Notes: generated by a model not told the origin, from the sequence alone. Counted from the stretch's first letter, positions 45,411 to 53,586 are shown. The stretch is DNA of 64,000 bases from DATGZX01 sp035296965 (GCA_035296965.1 DATGZX010000410.1:16489-80488); one strand, 5' to 3'. Numbers and translations: made by a program.

Positions 45411-45475
45411 AAAAGGGGACGCATCTTATTATTGTTGGCCTGCGGGGAGGACAAATAGATGCGTCCCCTTTTGCA
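45411..45475. repeat. Stand-alone REP unit with RAYT-type ends
   Basis: AAAAGGGGACGCATCTTATT at the left and AATAGATGCGTCCCCTTTT at the right enclose about 25 bp. These are the same terminal sequences that flank the transposase copies at 11373-12147 and 14325-14826, but with no gene between them, so this is a MITE-like or REP unit. Confidence 0.85.
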
Positions 45476-45584
45476 CCTGGACTGCGGCGCTTTTCCGCCG
45501 CTTTTATTTTTCCCTTCCTCAACAATTGACTCCGCCAACCCTACAAAATCTGCGAAACTCGATTTGAGGAGTGCGAGTCATCAA

Positions 45585-46424
45585 TTACTCGTCCAGACAT
45601 TCACGCAAATAGCGGATTCCGTGAGCAGCGTCGCGCAGCCGTTCCTCCTGATTGCCTACCTCACGTTCGATGCAGAGTGCGCCGCGGTAGCCCACTTTCT
45701 GGAGTGCTTTGACAAACTGGCGAATGTTTGCCTGTCCCTGACCGAGCGGCACCTCTTCGCCCCACTGCCCAGGCGTCGTCGGCCGGTTGGCGTCCTTCAC
45801 ATGGACGCTGCGAATGTCCGGGCCGAGAATCTCGACAGCCCGAAGCGGATCGCCCTTGTCGTAGAGCAGCATGTTCGCCGGGTCAAAATTGACCTTCAGA
45901 TTGGGACAGCGCAGTTCATCGAGCGTGAGACGTAAGAGATCGGCCGTCTCCTGCCCGGTCTCGAAGGCAATGGTAATTTTCTTTTCTTTTGCCAATGTGC
46001 TTACTTTGCCCAGCGTCTCCAGGAATGGCTTGCGATCGCCATTGCCCGGTTCGGGAATGAAGCCAGCGTGCAACATCAAGTCGCTAAGTCCAAGCGCCCG
46101 GGTCCGCTCCAGGGCCCATTGAAGCCGCTCCAGCCGTTCGGTGCGAGTCGCCGGGTTGCCGAACCCGCCCGTCTTCTGAATCGTCTGCGGTGTCGTGTAG
46201 TCTTCACCAGGAAAGCCAAGCATGGCTCCAGTCATTTGGAAAGCTGCGTTCCGCGCGGCCTCGGGCAGTCGTTCGCCTTCGTCCCACGCGGCGTGATGCG
46301 GATCGCCGCAAGCGATTTGCACCACATCGATGCCAAGGCGGCCAAGAAGCTTCGTCAGCTCTGGAATGCTTTTGACCTGGAGCGACCAACTACAGACGCC
46401 GAGCGCCAGGGGTTCAACTGCCAT
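45585..46424 (-). CDS. Sugar phosphate isomerase/epimerase family TIM barrel
   Basis: A 279-residue AP_endonuc_2-type TIM barrel (xylose isomerase-like superfamily). Strand-end acidic and histidine residues suited to a divalent metal are in F-E-T-G-Q-E-T, N-F-D-P-A-N, V-H-V-K-D-A and C-I-E-R-E-V-G. Many planctomycete paralogues act on myo-inositol or 3-keto sugars, but the substrate cannot be told. The ATG at 46424 follows a GGAGA site. clpS lies 73 nt upstream on the same strand. Confidence 0.85.
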   Translation of the reverse strand: MAVEPLALGVCSWSLQVKSIPELTKLLGRLGIDVVQIACGDPHHAAWDEGERLPEAARNAAFQMTGAMLGFPGEDYTTPQTIQKTGGFGNPATRTERLERLQWALERTRALGLSDLMLHAGFIPEPGNGDRKPFLETLGKVSTLAKEKKITIAFETGQETADLLRLTLDELRCPNLKVNFDPANMLLYDKGDPLRAVEILGPDIRSVHVKDANRPTTPGQWGEEVPLGQGQANIRQFVKALQKVGYRGALCIEREVGNQEERLRDAAHGIRYLRECLDE

Positions 46425-46497
46425 CAAGGATTCTCCACGCACGCTAAATAGATGTTACAAGCTCCGTAGCTCGCTTGAGAGTCGCGCCAGAGGGAAG

Positions 46498-46851
46498 TCA
46501 TTCACCTGCCGCAGGTTCGATGAAACAGCCAAGAGGACCAAGTTTAGGCACGTCCCCTGAGCGCACCTCATGGAAGCTGCGAATCTGTTCGACTTTCAGT
46601 TCTGCAACTTCCTTGGGTCCCGTCCAGACGACTGCTCGGCCGCTGACATGGGCTTCCAAAGTCAACCGCACAGCCCTCTGCTGCGGGCACCGGAGTACTT
46701 TCCGCAGCACTTCGATGACGAATTCCATCGAATGATAGTCGTCGTTTTCGAGGATAACGTTAAACGGTGGCAGGCGGCGCACAGCCGTTTCGGATCGCTG
46801 CTTGGGTTTCGGATTCACCGTGACATCGGGCAATTGAACCGGATCACTCAT
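46498..46851 (-). CDS. clpS: ATP-dependent Clp protease adaptor ClpS
   Basis: A 117-residue N-recognin that delivers N-degron proteins to ClpAP. The family core is clear: P-P-F-N-V-I-L-E-N-D-D-Y-H-S-M-E-F-V-I-E-V-L, with the N-D-D residues of the binding pocket and the later V-A-E-L-K-V-E-Q-I segment. A proline/lysine-rich extension of about 25 residues precedes it. The frame runs to 46980, but the ATG at 46851 gives the usual form. clpA is not in the window. Confidence 0.92.
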   Translation of the reverse strand: MSDPVQLPDVTVNPKPKQRSETAVRRLPPFNVILENDDYHSMEFVIEVLRKVLRCPQQRAVRLTLEAHVSGRAVVWTGPKEVAELKVEQIRSFHEVRSGDVPKLGPLGCFIEPAAGE

Positions 46852-46951
46852 GGCATGCACGGCCTCGACGCGCTGGTATTTTCCACACGGGTGTAGATTC
46901 ATTTTACCGGCGCGCGTGGGCTGGGACCAAGCAAGAAAATGAACTCTTGAG

Positions 46952-48154
46952 TCAAGCGGCGGCTTTGGTCGCGAATGCATTTGCGGAAGTTATTTCACTC
47001 GTCTCATGCCGATGAGGTTGGCCAAGCCGCAGCAGCAAGATGCTGAGGAAGAGGAGGGCGCCAATAGGCTTACATCCATGTTCGTTGGCAAAATTACGTA
47101 CTGTCTGCCCTACCACGTCCGTCCCGATCGGTCCCATTAACACCAGGCTAGCGATCAGCACGAGACGGGAAGCCCATGAGGCGCTTTCAACGAAAGAGTC
47201 CAGTATGAGCCAGGCCACGGCAGGCGCGATCACCACGTACGTGCAGGACTCAGTAGCGGGTCCGAATAGCGCTACCCAGGCAGTGAACAACAAGAAGGTC
47301 ATGGCCAGCCGGTCCCTCTGATCGCGGACAAGGCGCATGTGAAGCGCGCACAATCCAAGCACGACGAGGCCCGCGGACAGCTGTAACAATAGGAAGGTCC
47401 TAGGGGTCAGCGGTTGACCGTAGAGCGCGAAAAGATGATCGATGGATCGCAAACGCTCGCGCATGATCGACGTGCTATCGCTTAAGTGCGTGAACCAACT
47501 TGCATAGTTTCCCGCTACTACCGCAGGCGACTGTGCGGCAAATGGCAGCAGGAGGCCAACCGCCAGCGCCGCTGCAAACCGCCAAGTAAACCGGCGTGGA
47601 TAGAGCACAATCAATATCCCTGCAAGAGCGAGCGGGTAGCCCTTGATAAGCGTCGCCAACGCGAGCCAGCCCGCAGAACTGCTCCAGCGCTCATCCGCGG
47701 CCGCAGATAGAGCCAGCAAGACTGCGCCGAGCATGAGCAGATTTGCCTGGGCGTTCTGCAAGCTTTGCAGCGAGAGTGGCAGCACCAGCAGAAGCAGGGC
47801 CGCTATCTGCGTGGCCGTCTGTCGACCGGGAAGGGCCCGGCGCGCCCAGCATGCGATTCCCGCAACGTATATCAGGCAATTAAACACTCTCCAGAGCGCA
47901 TTTCCCCAGCTATCCGGCAGCAAAGCGAATGGCGTGATGCCAACGGCAAACAGTGGGCTGTACCTGTAGTAGCCCTGGCTGCTATCGAGGTAAAGGTCTT
48001 CGCCAGCCCACCAGCGTCGGGAAGCCAGCTCATAGACATCGTAGACCGTGTGCGTCCGAGGATAGTGGTAGCCGTAAATGGCCAGCCCAAGCGTAATGGC
48101 TACCCAGGTGACCACGGCCGTGGCGACCCAGTGCGAGTGAGCGCGCGCGATCAT
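46952..48154 (-). CDS. GT87-family membrane glycosyltransferase (copy A)
   Basis: A 400-residue polytopic protein of the DUF2029/GT87 family (PimE-like polyprenyl-phosphomannose-dependent mannosyltransferases). The family's Y-R-Y-S-P-L-F-A stands in the first large loop, with N-A-Q-A-N-L-L-M-L-G and L-I-K-G-Y-P-L-A-L further on. About 10 membrane helices are expected. GAGGA upstream sets the ATG at 48154 rather than TTG at 48160. A relative with the same motifs lies at 49417, and a GT2 and a deacetylase lie at 50.7-52.6 kb, so an envelope glycan or glycolipid pathway is likely. Confidence 0.85.
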   Translation of the reverse strand: MIARAHSHWVATAVVTWVAITLGLAIYGYHYPRTHTVYDVYELASRRWWAGEDLYLDSSQGYYRYSPLFAVGITPFALLPDSWGNALWRVFNCLIYVAGIACWARRALPGRQTATQIAALLLLVLPLSLQSLQNAQANLLMLGAVLLALSAAADERWSSSAGWLALATLIKGYPLALAGILIVLYPRRFTWRFAAALAVGLLLPFAAQSPAVVAGNYASWFTHLSDSTSIMRERLRSIDHLFALYGQPLTPRTFLLLQLSAGLVVLGLCALHMRLVRDQRDRLAMTFLLFTAWVALFGPATESCTYVVIAPAVAWLILDSFVESASWASRLVLIASLVLMGPIGTDVVGQTVRNFANEHGCKPIGALLFLSILLLRLGQPHRHETSEITSANAFATKAAA

Positions 48155-48237
48155 ACCCAATCCTCATCGAGGGATGTCTTGAAGTAGGTGGGTTGGTGGA
48201 GGGAATGCGTCAAGCCACGGCTTGCGGCTTGGACCTA

Positions 48238-48349
48238 GAGCGTGTTGAAAAACGGGTCAGACCGCTTGAGTTCTGCAGAGCCTGGTGCCTCAGAAATGGG
48301 CGGATTGCCTCGATTCTCCAGGGGGTCTGACCCGTTTTTCAACACGCTC
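48238..48349. repeat. Palindromic element, subfamily 2, with paired substitution
   Basis: The left arm reads AAAAACGGGTCAGACC and the right arm GGTCTGACCCGTTTTT. The usual G is C on the left and the usual C is G on the right, so base pairing is kept. The centre matches the copy at 35273. Confidence 0.9.
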
Positions 48350-48369
48350 TTAGACCGGAAGGACCTCGA

Positions 48370-49101
48370 TCAGGGCTTGAGCCAGGGCGCTACTTCCTTG
48401 CCTACGAAGGCTGGCATGCTGGTGCCGGTGTGCCCGCCGACGTGGCCTTCCCAGATCATCCTTGGACTCCAGGGAAGCTGCACCACGCGGCCGTATAGTA
48501 CTTCGTCTACCTTGCTGCAGCGCTTCGGTAAGACAAAGCCCGTCAATCCCGCACTGGGGCCATAGACGCGGTCGATGGTGCCGAACTGCCGGGTCCCCCA
48601 GCCCAGGATGAACTGATCGAGCGGCGAATAGAAAGACACCAGCTCGTGCTTCGTCGCTCGTAACGCAGGGCGCAGGTCGTAATTCGGCGCCAGTGCCGAT
48701 GATAGCAGGACGATTCGCTCCAGGGTAGCAGGAGGCAATTCCTCCGCCGCGGCAAGCACTAACCCTGTGCCGCCGCTTTTGCCCAGGAGATAGATCGGTC
48801 GCTTAGGATCAGCAGCTTTAACCCGAAGGACGCAAATTGCCAGCTCATGGGCCTTTTGCACAACTCGCTTGGTATCCTGCAGGTCTTTCAGAATGTTGCC
48901 TTTGCCATGCTGCCACTCGAATTCTCTGATTTCATGCGCCACGCCCGCTTTCGGCAGGGCCCACTTGGCTGCTTTGCCCATCAAGTCGAGCCCGCCCACG
49001 CCGTCGACTACAAACACGATCCCTGGTCTCGCCGTCGCCGGCTCCACGGCAAAGACATGGTCGACGGGCTTGGCACAAAGCATGCTTCCCAGGATGATCA
49101 C
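48370..49101 (-). CDS. Alpha/beta hydrolase, exported, unknown substrate
   Basis: About 243 residues. After a short hydrophobic N-terminus the protein reads P-G-I-V-F-V-V-D-G-V-G-G-L-D and, further on, Y-L-L-G-K-S-G-G-T-G-L-V-L, where G-K-S-G-G is the nucleophile elbow. Y-S-P-L-D-Q-F-I probably carries the acid and E-G-H-V-G-G-H-T-G the histidine. The frame continues upstream through the CT-rich element to 49347, which cannot be authentic. GTG at 49101 or ATG at 49083 are the realistic starts. The element lies within 30 bp of the start and may have replaced the original leader. Confidence 0.75.
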   Translation of the reverse strand: MIILGSMLCAKPVDHVFAVEPATARPGIVFVVDGVGGLDLMGKAAKWALPKAGVAHEIREFEWQHGKGNILKDLQDTKRVVQKAHELAICVLRVKAADPKRPIYLLGKSGGTGLVLAAAEELPPATLERIVLLSSALAPNYDLRPALRATKHELVSFYSPLDQFILGWGTRQFGTIDRVYGPSAGLTGFVLPKRCSKVDEVLYGRVVQLPWSPRMIWEGHVGGHTGTSMPAFVGKEVAPWLKP

Positions 49102-49124
49102 CCGGAATAAGGCGAGCGGCAGGA

Positions 49125-49264
49125 AATAATCTCCCCTCGCCCCCGCTTCGGGGGAGAGGGGTCGGAGGTGAGGGGGAGGAACAATCCCCGGCCAGGTCCC
49201 CTCACCCCCGACCCCTCTCCCCGGAGTACCGGGGCGAGAGGAGAACACTCGCTGCCGCTCGCCT
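49125..49264. repeat. CT-rich palindromic element, full-length copy
   Basis: Nearly the same as 4747-4886 in the same orientation, from AATAATCTCCCCTC to CGCTGCCGCTCGCC. The two hairpin units are separated by the variable GGAGGAACAATCCCCGGCC segment. Confidence 0.88.
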
Positions 49265-49306
49265 AAGGCGTCCCGGCGCTGGAGAGGCATGCTTGTCTCC
49301 TTCTCG

Positions 49307-49416
49307 GAGCGTGTTGAAAACGGGATCTGACCCCTTCGAATCTGCAAAGCCTGGTGGCTTTGGAAAGGGCGGACCGCCTCGTTTCTCGAGGGCCTGACCT
49401 CTTTTTCAACACGCTC
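49307..49416. repeat. Palindromic element, subfamily 2, diverged
   Basis: GAGCGTGTTGAAAACGGGAT on the left and ACCTCTTTTTCAACACGCTC on the right, with several unpaired changes in the inner arms. It directly abuts the stop codon of the GT87 gene at 49417. Confidence 0.85.
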
Positions 49417-50637
49417 TCAGGCTGCTCTGGATGGCAAGGATTCGAACTCTCGTTCGTGGGTTTCCAGCGGCTTGATACTCCGCGGGAGGGCGGTTGCCAA
49501 GAGAAAGATCCAAAGAAAAAGCGCGGCCAAGGGCTGGGGCCCAAGCGTGTGAAAGTGGCGGCCCCCGGGGAACCAGGAAGACATGGCCGAGGCGGTAAAC
49601 AGCGTGAAGCTCATGACTAGAGTCGAGCGAATCCAGAAGGGGTGGTGAGTCATCCAAGCGGAAATGAGCGCCCAGGAGATCGTCGGAGCCAGCAAGATGT
49701 AGGTGCAAGACTCGGCCGCCGAACCGAACAACGTCATCCAGCAACAGGCTAGGCCCAAGAGGGTGAGATGCAGTTCGCGCGAGTCCGAACCACGACGGCG
49801 TGCGCCAAGACAAACTGCTGCGCTCGCGGCCGCGGCCGCCAGTTGGATGGCCAGGTAGGCAGGCGGACTTACTGGAATGTGGCAGGCATTGCAGAGCAGG
49901 CGCAGGTCGCGATACCAGTACTCCGGAGATTCGACCTGTCGATCCTCCACTTGAAGTCTGTGAAACCAGCTTGCGTACTGCACTGAGACATATTCCGGCC
50001 GTTGCAACACAAAGGGAGCCAGTAGTCCCATTGCCAGTACCAGGGCAAATCGTCCGCCGAAGCGGCGCGGATGAATTACGGCAAGAAGCATTCCAATAGC
50101 GATGGGATAAACCTTGAACAGACATGCCAGTGCTACGCAGCCGCTCGCAATGTTCCAGCGCTCACCAAGCACACAAACGATTCCGGTCAACATTAGCCCC
50201 AGGATGAGGGGATTGCTCTGGCCATTGTTGATGCTACCCAGCGACAGGGGGATGACGAGCAGGAACAACAGCCCTAGCTGCCGCTTCGTCAGAGATCCGG
50301 GCAATGCAACCTGGCTCCAGCACCAAAGGGCGCCCAGATAGGCACCAGCGTTCAAGAGACGCCAAAGGACGCCACCCACGCGGTCGGGCAAGAGGCTCAG
50401 CGGGACGAACAAAACGGTGACAAGAGGGCTGTACCTATATGGGTCATGGAGATCTTCGTAGAGGTTGTTGCCATGCACCCAATTGCGTGCGGCCGTGGAG
50501 AAAATGGGATAGACACTATTGTGCCTGGGTGCCAGCAAACCGCGCACACTGATGGCTACGATCAGAATTGTCCACAGAATGATGGCCAAACGTTTCCATT
50601 GCTGGAAACGAGTCAGCCAGCTTCTTAGCCTTTGCAT
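49417..50637 (-). CDS. GT87-family membrane glycosyltransferase (copy B)
   Basis: A 406-residue polytopic protein related to the one at 46952. Shared blocks include Y-R-Y-S-P-L-V-T-V-L-F, I-P-L-S-L-G-S-I-N-N-G-Q-S-N-P-L-I-L-G, F-K-V-Y-P-I-A-I and S-A-A-E-S-C-T-Y-I-L-L-A-P. The family transfers mannose-like sugars from a polyprenyl carrier. Two copies within 4 kb suggest duplication with different acceptor positions. The ATG at 50637 begins the positively charged N-terminus. Confidence 0.85.
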   Translation of the reverse strand: MQRLRSWLTRFQQWKRLAIILWTILIVAISVRGLLAPRHNSVYPIFSTAARNWVHGNNLYEDLHDPYRYSPLVTVLFVPLSLLPDRVGGVLWRLLNAGAYLGALWCWSQVALPGSLTKRQLGLLFLLVIPLSLGSINNGQSNPLILGLMLTGIVCVLGERWNIASGCVALACLFKVYPIAIGMLLAVIHPRRFGGRFALVLAMGLLAPFVLQRPEYVSVQYASWFHRLQVEDRQVESPEYWYRDLRLLCNACHIPVSPPAYLAIQLAAAAASAAVCLGARRRGSDSRELHLTLLGLACCWMTLFGSAAESCTYILLAPTISWALISAWMTHHPFWIRSTLVMSFTLFTASAMSSWFPGGRHFHTLGPQPLAALFLWIFLLATALPRSIKPLETHEREFESLPSRAA

Positions 50638-50653
50638 GGCGGACCACACAGGA

Positions 50654-50730
50654 AAAGGTGTCAGGACCCTTTTCAGTCATCTTCCACCACTGAGCGTTTT
50701 TCCAGCACGGAAAAGGGTCCTGACACCTTT
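50654..50730. repeat. Palindrome with perfect 20-bp arms (GTGTCAGGACCC type)
   Basis: AAAGGTGTCAGGACCCTTTT at 50654-50673 is the exact reverse complement of 50711-50730. The 37-nt centre is not symmetrical. The core differs from the GGGGTCTGACCCC families, but the layout (A-run, GC core, T-run) is the same. It lies between two minus-strand genes. Confidence 0.85.
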
Positions 50731-50739
50731 ATCTTGCCG

Positions 50740-51645
50740 TTACGCTGCCTGGGTGGAAGCCGTTCTTAGATGGGAAGCGATTTCCGATGGCGCGGCCAGC
50801 GTGAATCCGGCCCGCTGGAAGCACTCGACAAAACCAGGGTTTCGAAGAAGGTTGAACTCGTAAACACGTCTTTCCAACTGCGGATCGCCGGCCGCACAGT
50901 CACGGCCAATCAGCGTGCTGTCCAGGTACCCCGGATGGCAGGTCAATTCGACGCTGTACCCTGGAATCTCCTTCAACCAGCGAGCCAGAAAGTAAGGATC
51001 GGCGACGCACTCCGGATTCGTGATTCCCCCCAGGGAATCGTTGCCGGGAAATCCGGCCAGCGCCTGGCGCCTAGATTCTCGTCGACCCAGTGTGCCTAAG
51101 AACGCCCTCTTCAAGCGCGCGCCAGGCACGCGTAACAGCGTGCGCCCGCGCTCGCGCACCCGGCGGAGGTAGGGCAACGGCCTCTGCTGACTGAGAAGTT
51201 GCCGCAGGATGGCTCCGACAGGTTTGAAGATCTGCACATGGTGGTGCGAATTGATCACCGTGGGAGCGAAGCCAAGCAAGTCATGGAAGCGACGGTATTG
51301 CGTTTTGAGTTCGATTTCTATCTCGCGCGCGCGGACTTGTCCCAAGAACAATCGGCGGAGAAAGGAGCCCAGGGGCCAAAAGGTACCGTCGGCGCGGACG
51401 AGGGTGGGAACCTGACCGACTGGCGCCACGGGCCGATCCAACGTCAGGCAGGGATGCCAACCCAGTTCGAAAGGCTGTCCCGCGCGGCGCCAGGCAACGA
51501 CAGCTGCCTCGGCATAAGGCGCGGTGACGAGTAGCACGGAGGAGGTCACCCGACCGGCGACAGCCAGATCCAGAATCCCTCTAGAAGTGGCGGGTCCTAT
51601 CCCGTAGTCGTCTGCAGTAACTAACAAATAGCGTCGGCGGTTCAC
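50740..51645 (-). CDS. ChbG/HpnK-family deacetylase
   Basis: A 301-residue YdjC-like carbohydrate deacetylase. The metal site is visible: V-T-A-D-D-Y-G-I near the N-terminus, G-W-H-P-C-L-T-L and I-N-S-H-H-H-V-Q. Members deacetylate chitooligosaccharides (ChbG) or act in hopanoid head-group synthesis (HpnK). The flanking GT2 and GT87 genes favour a glycolipid or envelope role over chitin use. The start is GTG 51645, preceded by GGGGGA; the frame upstream enters the palindromic element. Confidence 0.85.
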   Translation of the reverse strand: MNRRRYLLVTADDYGIGPATSRGILDLAVAGRVTSSVLLVTAPYAEAAVVAWRRAGQPFELGWHPCLTLDRPVAPVGQVPTLVRADGTFWPLGSFLRRLFLGQVRAREIEIELKTQYRRFHDLLGFAPTVINSHHHVQIFKPVGAILRQLLSQQRPLPYLRRVRERGRTLLRVPGARLKRAFLGTLGRRESRRQALAGFPGNDSLGGITNPECVADPYFLARWLKEIPGYSVELTCHPGYLDSTLIGRDCAAGDPQLERRVYEFNLLRNPGFVECFQRAGFTLAAPSEIASHLRTASTQAA

Positions 51646-51664
51646 AGGTCCCCCGAGTCCCAAG

Positions 51665-51775
51665 GAGCCTGCTGAAAAAGGGGGTCTGACCCCTTCCACG
51701 AAGGGCGAAAGATCCCCAAGAAAGCAGGAAATCAGTGAAGCTTCGTAGGGGGTCAGACCCCTTTTTCAGCAGAGT
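51665..51775. repeat. 111-bp palindromic element, subfamily 1 (inverted)
   Basis: The same sequence as 3967 and 26710 in reverse orientation. The outer end is altered to CAGCAGAGTC in place of CAGCAGGCTC. It lies between the GT2 gene (stop at 51820) and the deacetylase start. Confidence 0.9.
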
Positions 51776-51819
51776 CCCAGGCAGGGAGGTTATCCCTCCT
51801 TACCGTCCACTTGCCTTCC

Positions 51820-52635
51820 TCAGGCCGCCTTCCTGCGGCTGTCGGTAGTCGCAGAGACAGGCTCTGTTCCCGGTCGGTGACGCCATGCCCGGCGGATGCG
51901 CCAGAGTTCCCTCACCATTCGTGACATTGAGCCAATGCCTGTGGTACTGAGCCGGTCTTCATAGCGGACGCAGACCGGCACTTCCTCAATCGCGAGGTCG
52001 TAGCGCGTGCAGGCAGTCAATAGCTCGCAATCGAACCCAAAACCATTGCAGGAGAGGTGAGGCAGCACAAGCTTGGCGGCGTCGGCACTCAGCCCCTTCA
52101 GTCCAGCCTGAGTGTCGCGCTGGGTCAGCGGCAAAAGCAGGCGGACCAACCGGGAGAAAGCAAGGCTTTGTAAGTGCCGGCGATAGACATAACCCTGGAG
52201 GCGCGTCGGGAGCACTACCTGACTATCCCGATGCGTACGCGACGCCATGGCTACCGGTACACCTGCCCTTAGCACCTCGGCCACGCGAAGGACATCCTCA
52301 AACCGATAGGCCAGATCCACGTCCGTGAACAGTCGCCAATTTCCTTGGGCAGCCGCCAACCCTGTACGCACGGCGTAGCCCTTGCCTCGGTTGGGTGAGT
52401 AGCTTAGGACACGAATGCGCTCGGTCGTCCACCGGGCCCACTCGGTCAACCGGCCGGGCGTGCCGTCGGTACAACCGTCGCATACAAAAAGTACTTCCCA
52501 TTTTCCGGGGGCACGCTCGAGGAAATGCGTGAGCTGGCGCCAGGTGCGCTCGATGATCTGGCCGGGGTTATAGGTCGGAAAAATCAGACTGGTCAGTTGC
52601 CCCTCTGGGCGGCACTCCAGATTGCGCGCGTCCAT
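51820..52635 (-). CDS. Glycosyltransferase family 2 (dolichyl-phosphate-glucose type)
   Basis: A 271-residue GT2 enzyme. S-L-I-F-P-T-Y-N-P opens the nucleotide-binding fold, V-C-D-G-C-T-D-G-T carries the first acidic motif, and N-R-G-K-G-Y-A-V-R-T-G and F-T-D-V-D-L-A-Y (DxD) follow, with D-T-Q-A-G-L-K-G near the acceptor site. The pattern fits the polyprenyl-phosphate sugar synthases of the ALG5 type, which make the lipid-linked sugars used by GT39 and GT87 enzymes such as those at 37325, 46952 and 49417. GGAGA precedes the ATG at 52635. No C-terminal membrane helices are present. Confidence 0.87.
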   Translation of the reverse strand: MDARNLECRPEGQLTSLIFPTYNPGQIIERTWRQLTHFLERAPGKWEVLFVCDGCTDGTPGRLTEWARWTTERIRVLSYSPNRGKGYAVRTGLAAAQGNWRLFTDVDLAYRFEDVLRVAEVLRAGVPVAMASRTHRDSQVVLPTRLQGYVYRRHLQSLAFSRLVRLLLPLTQRDTQAGLKGLSADAAKLVLPHLSCNGFGFDCELLTACTRYDLAIEEVPVCVRYEDRLSTTGIGSMSRMVRELWRIRRAWRHRPGTEPVSATTDSRRKAA

Positions 52636-52870
52636 CCGGCGTCTCCGGTCTTGCACCCGGCGAGTGTGGTGAATCGCATCTACTGTCATTCGGCAGCGCA
52701 ACCCAGACGACCCACATGGGGCCAGGGGCTTGCCTGTACCTCAAACGAGAAAGTACGTCAAGACTGCCTGGGCCGTTTTGCTAATCCGCTGCCAATGGCG
52801 AAGTTCACACAGCCTGGCGAAGTTCCCTGGCCCGCGGGCTAAAGGAGCCAACACCCGCTAAGGCGAGGAA

Positions 52871-52930
52871 CAAGTAGTAATCTCCCCTCTTCCCCGCTTC
52901 GGGGGAGAGGGGAGATCAATCGCTGCCGCT
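52871..52930. repeat. CT-rich palindromic element, short copy
   Basis: TAGTAATCTCCCCTCTTCCCC, then GCTTCGGGGGAGAGGGGAGA, then CGCTGCCGCT. One hairpin unit only, in the orientation of 4747. Confidence 0.83.
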
Positions 52931-53086
52931 GGCTCAAAAAGGTCTGGCGTTGCTCGTTTGACCTCGTCCTTTTGCTTTTCAATTGCCCTTGCCTAATTTG
53001 CGACCTAAAGTTGGATTGCGAACGGAGTTGTCAGCTTTGGTGGCGATTCCGGGGGCAAGTCTCCGTGGCAGGCTCGGATCACAACG

Positions 53087-53190
53087 CCTTTCATCCTCGA
53101 AAGGGCAAACCTGCCGAAAGGCGGGGACGCAAAGCTATGGGCCTTCAGCCGTTAGGCTGGTGGCTGCCAAGCCGCCGAAGGGATGGGGGG
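53087..53190 (+). promoter_or_regulatory. c-di-GMP-I (GEMM-I) type riboswitch
   Basis: Conserved aptamer parts occur in order: GGGCAAACC, a hairpin with a GAAA tetraloop (CTGCC-GAAA-GGCGG), GGACGCAAAGC, a GGGCCT junction, a hairpin (CAGCC/GGCTG), then GGTGGCTGCCAAGCCGCCGA, the tetraloop-receptor arm. P1 can pair CCTTTCATCC (53087) with GGATGGGGGG (53181), including three G-U pairs. A competing hairpin CCTTTC/GAAAGG (53087-53104) would break P1. It binds c-di-GMP in the known class; cGAMP-selective variants exist and cannot be excluded. The next clear gene starts 397 nt downstream, at 53587. Confidence 0.8.
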
Positions 53191-53586
53191 GCGAAGAGCC
53201 CGTCCGTCCCCGAGCATGCGGAATATGGACTGCACAATCCGTATGCTCGACACCGATCCGAGGGCCGGCCTTGCCGGCTCCGTGGAGGCTTGCCCTGCTT
53301 TTTCCAATCGCTTCGCGGCAGCGCGCTGGGCTTGCCGCTCCAACCTGAGTCTACTTTCACTTCGGCTTACTCTTTGTCGTCATCTTGACCAGCCTGATTG
53401 AATTATTTCTTTTGATGCAACCAGCCCTGCCGTCCGTGCTCTCTCGATCCGCTATGCCACTGCGTCACTAGAATTCTCTTGTGGCCTTCGCTGCGACCTG
53501 GTTGATTTGTAAAGAGAATCCGGATAGCCCTTCCCGGGAAACATCCGCCAATTACGGGCCAATTTCCGTAAGAAGAGGGAACGATC
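53191..53586. other. Leader region between riboswitch and UPF0173 gene
   Basis: A GGGGC-GAAGA-GCCC hairpin follows the aptamer at once and shares bases with the P1 3' strand, so it could be part of an expression platform, although no T-run follows. An open frame from an ATG at 53183 (72 codons, to 53401) starts inside P1 but has no recognisable motif. I see nothing else. Confidence 0.4.
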
